From JABDEZ01 sp965276955 (lineage in GTDB: Bacteria; Bacteroidota; Bacteroidia; Chitinophagales; Chitinophagaceae): DNA of 64,000 bases. Positions 17,901 through 26,300 of this stretch are shown one piece after another. The notes under the pieces are model-generated. The model searched no databases. It was not told where the DNA came from and saw only the letters and a program-made list of their open reading frames with translations. Every line of letters begins with the position of its first letter. Position 1 is the first letter of the stretch. The translations under genes were made by a program, and so were the position numbers. The stretch covers positions 141,882 to 205,881 of the forward strand of contig CBDIBP010000031.1 of the NCBI GenBank assembly GCA_965276955.1, in the 5' to 3' direction.

Positions 17901-19186
17901 TCACAGGTCAGGGCGGCGCAGCAAACGGATTCACACCTACTGCTACCAACAATCCTTCTGCTTTCTGGTACAATACAGTTACAGGTAGTGGCTCTACAAC
18001 AAACGATACCACTGGTTGGATACCATATACAAGCACCAACGGACAAGGTGCAAATGCTTGGAACCAATATCAAGGTATGCGTATGCTGGTAAGGGGTGGC
18101 AAAGGTGATGGCACTTGTGCATGCAACACCAACAACAATCCTGTAGTAGTAAAACTGCATGGCGCCATAAATGAGTGCGACCAGGTGGTAACACTTACCG
18201 CGAACAACAATGCAGGTTTCAACTTCATCTCAAATCCTTATCCTTCTGATATAGATATGAGCCAAACCACACGGGGTAACGCTATAGGTGCAAACTTCGC
18301 AGTATGGGACCCTAACCAGGGCCTGGTAGGCGCGTATGTTGACCAGCCGTTCAACACACCTTACATACTGCCTTCAATGAGCTCGTTCTTCACTACGTGC
18401 AACAACAATTCAGGTAAGACCATCACCTTCCACGAAAGTCAGAAAACAGCAGCAGCTCCAACAGGCAACCTGTTCAAAACAACTGGCGTTAGCGATATGG
18501 TGCAACTGCGCATACTCAGCAATAATGATTCATTGTCATGGGATAGGTTGTTATTGTTCTTCAACGACCAGGCTATGGCAGGTACCGACCAGATAGATGG
18601 CACCAAACTGTACAATCCTGACCTTAGCTTCTATACATTCTCTACAGACAACGACCAGCTCGCTATCGACCAGCGTCCTTATGTGAATGGCCAGGTCATC
18701 AAACTGGGCCTTGTTACAGATGTGAACCAGTCTTACACTATACGTGTAGATGACTACAACGTACCTTCCGGCGGCGCTTTATACCTGCATGATAAATACC
18801 TGAATCAAACACAATTATTATCACAGGGCATGCACTACAATTTCTCTGTAACAACCGATGCAGCATCACAAGGTGATAACAGGTTCGAATTGAATGAAGT
18901 TGGAAGTACAGGCGTTGCTAATGTTACAAACGCTTCTGAGCTGAAAGTTGAGATGTTCCCTAACCCGGTTACTGATAATGCTACAGTAAGTTTCGATGCA
19001 CCACACAGCGGCAACACAATACTTACTATTACCAACGTGGTAGGCCAGCAGGTATACAACAATAACTTAGGCATGCAGCAGTCAGGAAAAATAAACCTGC
19101 CTATGGGTACACTGCCAGGCGGCATGTACCTGGTAACACTCAAGTGCGGCGACCTGTCAATAACTAAACGTATGTCAAAACAATAG
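14942..19186 (+). CDS. Giant T9SS surface protein: choice-of-anchor A, PKD, three Ig-like repeats
   Basis: A 1,414-aa protein. The ATG at 14942 is chosen because it begins a signal peptide (MKNNITAKVLTIVMVALSY ... HANAQ); an in-frame ATG at 14915 adds nine residues. In order: a choice-of-anchor A domain at about 30-350 (FVKNNATFTTSDCDGAVAIGG, VEGTVFAPNAD), a PKD domain at about 353-430 (YVWNFGDGTATS), three 88-aa Ig-like repeats at 437-700, a strand-rich region, an NNAANWDGG motif near 797, and a long C-terminal module ending in a type A T9SS sorting domain (EMFPNPVTDNATVSF onward). The last ~715 residues are collinear with the end of the 1,284-aa protein downstream. Probable cell-surface adhesin or matrix protein; no catalytic residues are evident. 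It is preceded by array A and followed by a strong terminator, so likely monocistronic. Confidence 0.9.
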   Translation: MKNNITAKVLTIVMVALSYMHANAQSPTAPAQSFNVFVKNNATFTTSDCDGAVAIGGNLTLAGSYTFDGHNVFGYQVSGVNIGLLVGGRVIYSSGNAYQINNGGYVKIGDSTGSYVWYNYQGNNIHITPNSSSYTNSPDIELNTNAANLGGVSATNNPVFQSGLINFTTAFTTMQATASSLSACSDNMVLYNSPNGGSTAISHSGISSNTQIYTTMNSSGNTVLNIAGSDLNNIQSITFQNPNGSTQTPDASHILIVNVNAAGSFTWNTPNGLGNAYAPYIIWNFYNTTSLSIGGNNSVEGTVFAPNADITKSSNNSNIEGQVIGLSYSQTASGEIHSYNFTAFVTGCGAPTVASFNTNTSTQCLSGNSFAFTNTSTGSSLSYVWNFGDGTATSTTTSPTHTYTSAGTYNVKLVTTGSTGRDSVTHTVTVNPTVIPTVSIAATATTICAGTSVTFTATATNANGYQWFKNGSPISGATGTIYATTTLANNDAIICAIITTATCASQTTATSNTITETVNPTVVPTVSIAATATTICAGASVTFTATATNATSYQWYKNGSAVSGATNNTYTDASLANNNTIYCIVTSTATCASPTTATSNTITETVNPAVAPSVSIAATATTICTGTSVTFTATASNTTSYQWYKNGSAISGATSATYTDASLTNGNTIYCVATSTATCASPTTATSNTITMSVNGTAAQPSAFTTSSPTVYNGQTNVVYTVPAVSGTTYTWSYSGTGATIVNNGNSATVTFSQTATSGTLSVTATTAACSTPSTPQSTPVTVKPYLTWTCSGNSDWNNAANWDGGFVPYSSISVLIPATASCQPSICSGSASVYNITVNSGATVNICCNYNVTVNNSITNNGSILGCGTVIVTGSTCQAIRGNGRVDHFELNNSCGGYINTGDTLHIGITYIPTQGVLTINGELELLSDSTTTATILTHPGVCANYIVGDVICDKYIHGGRRAFRFFGHPFTTSIPLSQIEPYIDITGQGGAANGFTPTATNNPSAFWYNTVTGSGSTTNDTTGWIPYTSTNGQGANAWNQYQGMRMLVRGGKGDGTCACNTNNNPVVVKLHGAINECDQVVTLTANNNAGFNFISNPYPSDIDMSQTTRGNAIGANFAVWDPNQGLVGAYVDQPFNTPYILPSMSSFFTTCNNNSGKTITFHESQKTAAAPTGNLFKTTGVSDMVQLRILSNNDSLSWDRLLLFFNDQAMAGTDQIDGTKLYNPDLSFYTFSTDNDQLAIDQRPYVNGQVIKLGLVTDVNQSYTIRVDDYNVPSGGALYLHDKYLNQTQLLSQGMHYNFSVTTDAASQGDNRFELNEVGSTGVANVTNASELKVEMFPNPVTDNATVSFDAPHSGNTILTITNVVGQQVYNNNLGMQQSGKINLPMGTLPGGMYLVTLKCGDLSITKRMSKQ
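16253..17044 (+). repeat. Three in-frame 264-bp tandem repeats (Ig-like domains)
   Basis: Copies start at 16253, 16517 and 16781, so the period is exactly 264 bp (88 codons). Each encodes a unit beginning VSIAATATTIC and including YQW(Y/F)KNGS and the TATSNTIT tail. The last two copies are closest to each other. Low divergence suggests recent expansion or gene conversion. Confidence 0.9.
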
Positions 19187-19270
19187 ACAACAAGTACAGG
19201 CAAGAGCGCGTACTAATTAAGAGAAAAATTGTTCGCTCGAAACCATTGTTGCTAACTGTAATATTCATTC

Positions 19271-19312
19271 AACTATCCCTGCCGCTAATAGCTGGCAGGG
19301 ATAGTTTTTTTG
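19271..19312 (+). terminator. Strong rho-independent terminator after the giant T9SS gene
   Basis: AACTATCCCTGCC at 19271-19283 pairs with GGCAGGGATAGTT at 19294-19306, a 13-bp perfect stem with a 10-base loop, followed by a T run. It lies about 85 bp past the stop codon. Confidence 0.9.
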
Positions 19313-19525
19313 GAGCAGTATTAATGATTGTGACACTGCACGTATACCATTAGGTGATAGGCTAAGCATTATCCCTTGGTCGATATTATCCTTTAAGCAA
19401 GGCATTATCAATTTTATATCTACATCGGGCGCCTTAAAAAACACATTCTTCCTGTAAAACTATCGATACACGGAATATACCAAAAGGTATTTATTGCAAG
19501 CTATCAGCTGCACCATACAGCATTC

Positions 19526-19631
19526 CTTAATGACTGGTTAATGACCTCCAAACAAGCAGTTAACAGGTTTCAAAGTGGTCGTTAATAAAGTTACATACTA
19601 CTCGTTATCATCCTTTAAACGTGTGGTTAAA
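19526..19631 (+). promoter_or_regulatory. Array B: five GTTA direct repeats at 22/22/23/22-bp spacing
   Basis: GTTAAT, GTTAAC, GTTAAT, GTTATC and GTTAAA begin at 19537, 19559, 19581, 19604 and 19626. A half-period copy (CTTAAT) lies 11 bp before the first, giving the doublet TTAATGAC-N3-TTAATGAC. The last repeat is 113 bp upstream of the PID-CTERM-like gene. The gap between the terminator and this gene (19313-19738) otherwise contains no ORF or RNA I can support. Confidence 0.7.
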
Positions 19632-19667
19632 CAAGCTTTATTATTTCTATACAAGTGCACAGCATTC

Positions 19668-19675
19668 TACTTTTG
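19668..19675 (+). promoter_or_regulatory. Candidate -7 box for the PID-CTERM-like gene
   Basis: TACTTTTG matches TAnnTTTG exactly, implying a 5' leader of about 57 bases. Array B lies directly upstream, which would suit an activator-dependent promoter; there is no TTG at the -33 position. Confidence 0.45.
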
Positions 19676-19738
19676 ATCCATGATAACGAACAATAGTTAT
19701 CAGCAAAACAAAACAAATAACATTTAAAACATACAAAG

Positions 19739-19978
19739 ATGAAAGCATACAAATTCTTAGCATTTTTAGCAGTAGCAGTTCTTTCTACTATGCCAATGGT
19801 TGTTATGGCAGCAGGCCCTGGTTTCGGTGGCGGTGTAGACGATGGCGGTGGCGCTTGTGTACCTATCGATGGTGGCCTTAGCATGTTGGTTGTTGCCGGT
19901 GTAGGTTATGGTGCAAAGTTGGTTGCAGCAAACAAAAAGAAGAAGCAGGAAGCTGCTGATGCTGACCAGGCTAAATAA
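19739..19978 (+). CDS. Small secreted protein with PID-CTERM-like sorting tail
   Basis: A 79-aa protein. Residues 1-25 are a Sec signal peptide (MKAYKFLAFLAVAVLSTM... VMAAG). A short Gly/Asp-rich mature segment follows (PGFGGGVDDGGG), then CVPIDGGLS, a single hydrophobic helix (MLVVAGVGYGAKLVAA), and a basic KKKK stop-transfer patch with a short acidic tail. A PIDGG motif, one helix and a basic cluster form the pattern of PID-CTERM proteins of Bacteroidota, so the peptide may be processed at that tail; the processing enzyme is not in the window. It has its own array (B), promoter box and terminator, so it seems independently expressed. Confidence 0.72.
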   Translation: MKAYKFLAFLAVAVLSTMPMVVMAAGPGFGGGVDDGGGACVPIDGGLSMLVVAGVGYGAKLVAANKKKKQEAADADQAK

Positions 19979-20079
19979 TTTCGTTGCAGCATACTGCAAT
20001 GAGGCGATACATACAAGATGGTTGTAGCATATTCACGTCTTTCATGTGCATACATTTTATTCTGAAATAAGATACTTTG

Positions 20080-20130
20080 CCACGACACCGTTATACCTTT
20101 TATAGGCATACTGGCGTCGTGGTTTTTTTT
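20080..20130 (+). terminator. Rho-independent terminator after the small PID-CTERM-like gene
   Basis: CCACGACACC pairs with GGCGTCGTGG (one G-T wobble) across a 22-base loop that may pair further, followed by eight T residues. It lies about 100 bp past the stop codon. Confidence 0.75.
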
Positions 20131-20185
20131 GTGTTACACGATGCCTGCTATTCACTACTGCTGTTATACACCATTCAACCTAAAT

Positions 20186-20210
20186 AAAAAAGATCCCATT
20201 TACAGGATCC
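20186..20210 (-). terminator. Weak terminator for the 655-aa T9SS gene
   Basis: On the minus strand a five-base-pair stem GATCC/GGATC with an eight-base loop is followed by TTTTTT, 30 bp after the stop codon. The stem is short, so strength is doubtful. Confidence 0.5.
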
Positions 20211-20239
20211 TTTCACAATTCATATTCTTTATAGAACAA

Positions 20240-22207
20240 CTACCTGTTCATACTGAACTTCAATATTTCAGAAGCATTAACTGTAGTAAATTTCAGTAAA
20301 TAAAGCCCATTCACGGCACTTGCAGGTAAGCTCACTCCATGGTCAAAGTTGCCATTTTGCACAGTAACAGTATCACTGTAAACTATTTGTCCTAACAAAT
20401 TCAGTACAACAATATCCGCCTCTTTAGTAACATCAGTTATTGTGCCTTTTACATTAAAATTGCCAGTATTAGGATTCGGATAAAGTCCAAGAGATAATGT
20501 GCCTTTCCCTACCACAGCTACACCGCTGTTCACGTTCATTGTTATAGCGTTGCTGGTCACTATAGGGCTTGCTACACATGGTTCGGTAGTGGTCACTTTG
20601 CAGGTCACAATATCGTTATTGGCAAGGGTGTTAGTAGAGTATGTAGGTGATATGGAACCCGTTTTTGCCACTCCGTTCACATACCACTGGTAGCCAAATG
20701 ATGACCCTGTATTTGCAGCAGTTGCAGTAAATACCACTACCTGCCCTGCGGTTATGCTATTACCTGGGTTAGCAGTTATGCTGAGTGTCATAGTTACATG
20801 CGGGCTCACGGTCATTACTACCTTATTACTTGTAGCAGTGTTAGTAGTTGCGCAAACCTGGTTGCTCGTCAGCACACAGCTTACGGTGTCATTATTGCTG
20901 AGGCCTATCAGTTGTATACTATTAGCGGCTCCAGGTCCGGAAACTACAGCGCCATTCTTTATCCAGGTATACATTGGTGCAGTCCCGCCAAATGTGGTTG
21001 TAGCAGTAAAAACAACTGTGTCATTCATGCAAACAGAAGTTCCGTTATTGGGCGCTATAGATATGGTGGGTGCTCCTATGGCATTTACGGTCATGGTCAC
21101 TTCGTTGCTCGATACCAGTGTTGCCGTAGCACAGGTAGCATTGCTGGTCATAGTGCAGCGTATGCTATCATTATTAGCCAGCGTAGATGATTGGTATGTG
21201 GTGTTGGTAGCGCCTGCTATTTGCAAGCCATCCTTGTACCACTGGTATTGAATATTAGCACCACCGTTGGTACCGCTTGCTGTAAATGTCACTGGTGTGC
21301 CGCTGCATATAGTAGTGCCTGGGCTGGCCGCTATGCTTATTGTTGGTATTACAGATGTAGAAACTGCCATAATTATACCATTACTTACAGCTGTTTCCAC
21401 AGTAGCGCAAGGCACGCTGGTCACCATTTTACAAACTACTGTATCATGGTTGTTCAGGCTGGTCGAGGTAAAAGTATCTACGGTTGTGGTAGCTGTTAGC
21501 ACACTGTTCACATACCATTGATAGGAAGGGGTGCTGCCCCCATTCACACCTGTGGCCACAAATGTTGCGGGTGTACCGCTGCATGTGCTGGTGCCTGTTA
21601 TGCTGGTAATGGATATCGATGGTGTCACTGGCGTTACTACAGTATACGTTATGTTATTGCTGCTCGCTGTTGTTGGCGATGCACAGGCCGCATTGCTGGT
21701 AAGGGTGCAGCTGATCACGTCACCATTGGCAATTGCAGCTGTTGAAAAGGTGGGGCTATTAGTACCTACAGGATTGTTATTACGTTTCCATTGATAAGCG
21801 GGTGCGGTACCGGGGGTAGTAACTGTAGCGTTAAAATTTATATTGGTACCCGCACAAATGTTAGTACTGCCTGGTATTGCCGATATCACTATACTTGGTG
21901 TGGTCAGTGCGGTTATTACTACTCCCGTTGTTGTTGCAGACCCTGTAGCGGTGGTCACTGTAGCGGTGTAAGTACCGGCTGCATTGGCTACATATGTAAG
22001 GCTGGTGGAGGTAGTTACTGCCGATCCATTTAGTAAGAACACTACCTGCGTAGGCGTAGCGCTGCTGGTAACAGTTAGCGTACTGCCGGTACATGGCCCA
22101 CCAGATAAACTAACGGTAGGGTTCTGTGCCAATACCTTAAAAGGCACCAGCAGCACAAATAAAAACAATAACAGGGATGATCTCGTCTTGGTAATTGTTG
22201 CGTACAT
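20240..22207 (-). CDS. T9SS-sorted surface protein with five Ig-like repeats
   Basis: A 655-aa protein with a signal peptide (ending KVLAQ), a divergent first beta-sandwich domain, then five Ig-like repeats of about 92 aa (residues 110-570). Each shows P(T/S)(I/L)SI, a Cys in TxICxGT, a YQWxxNG core, and NNDxxxCxxTS with the second Cys. The final ~80 residues are a type A T9SS sorting domain (LYPNPNTGNFNVKG to LKFTTVNASEILKFSM). Repeats resemble those of the 1,414-aa protein. Likely an adhesin or fibre-like surface protein. It is the only minus-strand gene in this block and is divergent from the 224-aa secreted protein; array C, in the shared gap, points the other way. Confidence 0.87.
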   Translation of the reverse strand: MYATITKTRSSLLLFLFVLLVPFKVLAQNPTVSLSGGPCTGSTLTVTSSATPTQVVFLLNGSAVTTSTSLTYVANAAGTYTATVTTATGSATTTGVVITALTTPSIVISAIPGSTNICAGTNINFNATVTTPGTAPAYQWKRNNNPVGTNSPTFSTAAIANGDVISCTLTSNAACASPTTASSNNITYTVVTPVTPSISITSITGTSTCSGTPATFVATGVNGGSTPSYQWYVNSVLTATTTVDTFTSTSLNNHDTVVCKMVTSVPCATVETAVSNGIIMAVSTSVIPTISIAASPGTTICSGTPVTFTASGTNGGANIQYQWYKDGLQIAGATNTTYQSSTLANNDSIRCTMTSNATCATATLVSSNEVTMTVNAIGAPTISIAPNNGTSVCMNDTVVFTATTTFGGTAPMYTWIKNGAVVSGPGAANSIQLIGLSNNDTVSCVLTSNQVCATTNTATSNKVVMTVSPHVTMTLSITANPGNSITAGQVVVFTATAANTGSSFGYQWYVNGVAKTGSISPTYSTNTLANNDIVTCKVTTTEPCVASPIVTSNAITMNVNSGVAVVGKGTLSLGLYPNPNTGNFNVKGTITDVTKEADIVVLNLLGQIVYSDTVTVQNGNFDHGVSLPASAVNGLYLLKFTTVNASEILKFSMNR

Positions 22208-22335
22208 AATTATTTATTGACTTTCTTAATGGTTAATATTTCAACCTCTAAAGAAAGCTCAAATCGCCATATTATTCAAATATCAATAAATACATAACGT
22301 GCTCTTAATAGCATATTTGCATTTCATGATCACTT

Positions 22336-22423
22336 GTTAATAAAGCACTAATCAATGGTTAACAGCAACTTAATAAGTGGTTAAGCAGTCTCTAAGATAG
22401 TGTTAAGGCATACACTATCTTTA
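22336..22423 (+). promoter_or_regulatory. Array C: four GTTAA direct repeats at exact 22-bp period, plus -7-like box
   Basis: GTTAAT, GTTAAC, GTTAAG and GTTAAG begin at 22336, 22358, 22380 and 22402, exactly 22 bp apart. A weaker CTAA/TTAA copy sits 11 bp after most of them, giving an 11-bp sub-period. TATCTTTA at 22416-22423 differs in one base from TAnnTTTG and would place the last repeat near the -33 position. The array precedes the 224-aa secreted protein and the 1,284-aa T9SS protein. The rest of the 373-bp gap (22208-22580) is AT-rich without recognisable genes. Confidence 0.72.
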
Positions 22424-22580
22424 CGAATTGTGGAGAGTAAATATACTTTTATGCTCGTTATCAATACTCAATATGTTATATCCAGGCATCTCTATTGATG
22501 TATATAACGTACAATAAAGAATAAAACGATACTGTTACAACGACCAAAACCATAAATTTTAAACAACCAAACCAACAATT

Positions 22581-23255
22581 ATGCAAAACCTAAGAAATTG
22601 TCCAAAACACATAATAATACTTGTAGTATTATTTCTACGGGCAATAAGCGTTCAGGCCCAGCACTCCAATGCCATTCTTACGAATGCCGGTCATAGTTCA
22701 GTTGCCACACATGCCGTTGCTTCAGCATTTAGTGTATCGCAAAGAAGCGGTAACATACTCGTTTCTAACTGTGCTACCAGCAAAGTAGTTGCTCCGGTGC
22801 TTAACAATTCTCAGGCTCTGGTTGGGGCTGGCCATGTATTTTATATCAACAATGCTGTAAGCGATAAAATGGTTATCAAGGCTTACAATGTAGCCAACAA
22901 CACAACTACTGATATCGTGAAAGCCGATGCACTGAATAGCGGCAAGGCTACTGATAAGAAGATCACAAACATGGTCTTCGATAACGTTGCGAACAGGTTA
23001 TATTTTTCAACTGTTTCTGTGAATGCTCAGGGATACTCCAACTACCTCACATGGTATTTCAACCCTGCAACTAATGAAATAAAATTGTTTGCTGATGGTA
23101 AAGTCAGTTCTGTTGACAATAATGGAAATGTATTGTCTGATATGTATGGTGTGGACACTACTGGTACTTACACACAGAGCCACGTGAACGCTATGAATGG
23201 CAGGCCCGCTACATTGGGTACTCGCCGGTATACTATCATTCACCAAATTCATTAA
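22581..23255 (+). CDS. Secreted protein of unknown function
   Basis: A 224-aa protein with a signal peptide (IIILVVLFLRAISVQAQ). The mature part contains short beta-propeller-like phrases (AGHVFYINNAVSDKMVIKAY, ITNMVFDNVANRLYFST, VSSVDNNGNVLSDMYG), so a propeller or sheet fold is plausible, but it is too short for a full propeller. No T9SS tail is visible. The large T9SS gene starts 52 bp downstream, with no terminator between, so both probably share one transcript controlled from array C. Function unknown. Confidence 0.7.
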   Translation: MQNLRNCPKHIIILVVLFLRAISVQAQHSNAILTNAGHSSVATHAVASAFSVSQRSGNILVSNCATSKVVAPVLNNSQALVGAGHVFYINNAVSDKMVIKAYNVANNTTTDIVKADALNSGKATDKKITNMVFDNVANRLYFSTVSVNAQGYSNYLTWYFNPATNEIKLFADGKVSSVDNNGNVLSDMYGVDTTGTYTQSHVNAMNGRPATLGTRRYTIIHQIH

Positions 23256-23307
23256 GTACTCACTAAACCCTTCACAAACCATACAAAACATTCAACAGGT
23301 AAAATTT

Positions 23308-26300
23308 ATGAAAAAGCTTCTACTTTTTTTATCAATGTGTTTGACGGCCACTACTTATGGGCAGTCGGTCACCTGCGATCCCAATATGGATTTTGAAAAT
23401 GGCAATACCGCTAACTGGTCTTTTTATCATGGCCTGTACATGGGTGGCGCTTCTTCACTTCCCGGCAGTATCAATAGCCCTGAAACTGTGGCCAATTCAG
23501 GTGGCTTCCTTACGTTAGATCATGGCGCAGCCACCGATCAATATGGTGGTTTCCCTATCGTAGCGCCAGACGGCGGCAGCTATTCTCTAAAACTGGGGAA
23601 TAATACAACTAACTACAACTCTGATAAAGCAGAATTCTGGGTGCACGTACCAGCTGGTGTCACCGATTATTCCCTTATCTATCGCTACGCGATCGTGATG
23701 GAAGATCCGGGCCATACACCTGATCAGCAGCCCCGTTTCAACGTGAACACTTACGATTCCGCTACAGGCACACAGATACCTTGCGGCAACTTCTCTTACG
23801 TAGCCGGCTCACTTCCAGGTTTTGCACTGGCACCCACCGGTAGCGATGTTTATTACAAACCTTGGGCTACCGCAGCCATCAATCTTTCTGGCTATTCTGG
23901 CAAAACCGTACACGTACTGTTCACCCGTACCGATTGCGCACTGGGTGGCCACTTCGGCTACGGTTATATAGATATGACATGTGGTCTGTTCGCTATCAGC
24001 ATCTCAAAATGTTCTTACAGCGCCAACACTACCTTAGTAGCTCCTCCGGGGTTCCAGACATATACATGGTACAACAATAACTATACAGCTGTTGTTGCTA
24101 CAGGCGATACCGCTACCTTCGCTACCCCTCCTGCTACATCTACTTACCACGTCATCTGTACCCCTTTCAATGGCTACGGTTGCCCTGATACATTGTCTAC
24201 ACAGATCACTGTATCCCAGCTTTCTACCGTTCATGCTGCCAACGATACTCTTTGCCAAACTGCATCTGTACAATTGAATGCTAACGCTTCAGGCGCTGCT
24301 GCACCATTGTCTTACAGCTGGGCACCTGCTACTGGGCTAAGCTGCACTACCTGCGCTGCACCTACAGCCACACCTGGTTCTACTACAGAATATCAGGTAA
24401 CTGTTACAGATGCTAACGGTTGTGGCATATCGGATAGTGTACTGGTTTTCGTTAAAACACCGGCTGCTGCATCTACACCTCCTGCTTCTGTTACAGTATG
24501 TCCTAATACCAGCGTATCATTCTCTTCTACTGCTACAGGTTATCCTGCCCCTACTGCTCAATGGCAGTTGAGTACAGATAATGGAACTACATGGAATAAC
24601 ATAGCAGGTCAAACAACTTCTCCATACGCATTCACTGCACAGTCATCGCAAAATGGTTATCAATATCGTGTAGTGTATACCAACCAGTGTGGTAGCGCTA
24701 CTACGGCAGCTGCTATACTAACATTGAATGCGCCTCCTGTAGTTACTATCAACCCTATAAATGCTGCATCTTGCAGTGGCAGCTCAGTTACATTTACTGC
24801 AGCTGCTACAGGCACTCCTGCACCTACAGTACAATGGCAGGTAAGTACCAACAATGGTACTTCATGGTCAAACATATCGGGTGCTACTTCTACATCTTAT
24901 GGCTTCAACGGCGATGTTACTAAAAATGGTTACCAATACCGTGCTGTGTTTACTAACACTTGCAGCACTGCAACTACAACTGCCGCTACTTACAACTATT
25001 CAAATCTTCCGGCACAGCCTGCTGCTTTCACTGTAGCTCCACTGGTTGTTCTGCAAGGGCAGACCAACGTAGTGTACACAGTACCAGCCGTTGCTAACGT
25101 TACTTACAACTGGAGCTATTCTGGCACAGGTGCTACATTCATCGGTACCGGCAACAGCGTATCTGTCAACTTCTCTATTACCGCTACTCCTGGCAACATC
25201 AGTGTCACTGCAACTTCAGTATTTGGTTGCGGTACTTCTGCCGCAAGGTCTGTATCTCTCACTGTTAATCCTGAAGCTATATGGCAGTGCAACATAGATA
25301 CCAACTGGAACAACCCTGCTAACTGGAGTTGTGGTTTCGTACCATATGCTACTATATCAGTACACATACCTGCTACTTCACCTTGTCAGCCATCTGTTAC
25401 CGGCCCTCAGGATGCAAGAACAGTTAAGATAGATTCTGGTGCAAAAGTTACAGTTGATTGTCCTGGCAGCCTGAATGTATACGGCGACCTGTACATGAAT
25501 GGTGCAGCAAAAGGTTGCGGCCCACTTAATATCAAAGGCACAACTTGTGCCACAATATATGGCAAAGGCTACGTAGATAATTTTGTAATGAACAATAGCT
25601 GTGGTGGTATCATCAACACCGGCGATACACTGCACATCCGCAACACCTACACACCTGCATTAGGTACTATGACCATCAATGGCAACATGGAACTTTTGTC
25701 CGATTCGCTGGGTACTGCTACTATACTGTCAAACAGCAACTCTTGCAACTATATTGTAGGTAACGTTACCTGCGATAAATATGTACATGGCACAAGAAGG
25801 GCGTTCCGTTTCTTAGCTCATCCGTTCAGCACTTCTATAGGCCTTAACCAATTGATACCTTATGTTGATATCACAGGTTATCTGGGTGCTGCAAATGGTT
25901 TCACCCCTACCGTTACTAACAATCCTTCTGCTTTCTGGTACAATACTATTACAGGTAACGGCTCAGGAGTGAACGATAACACAGGATGGATACCAGATTC
26001 AAGCACTAACGGCCAGGGCAACAATGCCTGGAAACCAATAACAGGGCTCCGTCTGTTCATGAGGGGCAGCAAAGGCCAGGGCTTAGGTTGCGCTGTATGT
26101 GTACCAGATCCGGTTACGCTTAAGATGACCGGTCCGGTTAACGAGTGCGATCAGGTGTATACTTGCCAGTCAAACAGCAACTATGGTTACAACTTCGTAG
26201 GCAATCCTTACGCAAGCGATATCGATCTGAATAAGACATTAAGAGGCAGCAACGTTGGCGCTAACTTCGCAGTGTGGGATCCTAACCAGGGTACTGTCGG

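Noticed and set aside
20754..21794. Plus-strand ORFs across the 655-aa T9SS gene
   Set aside because: Shadow frames of the repetitive Ig-like coding sequence on the minus strand.
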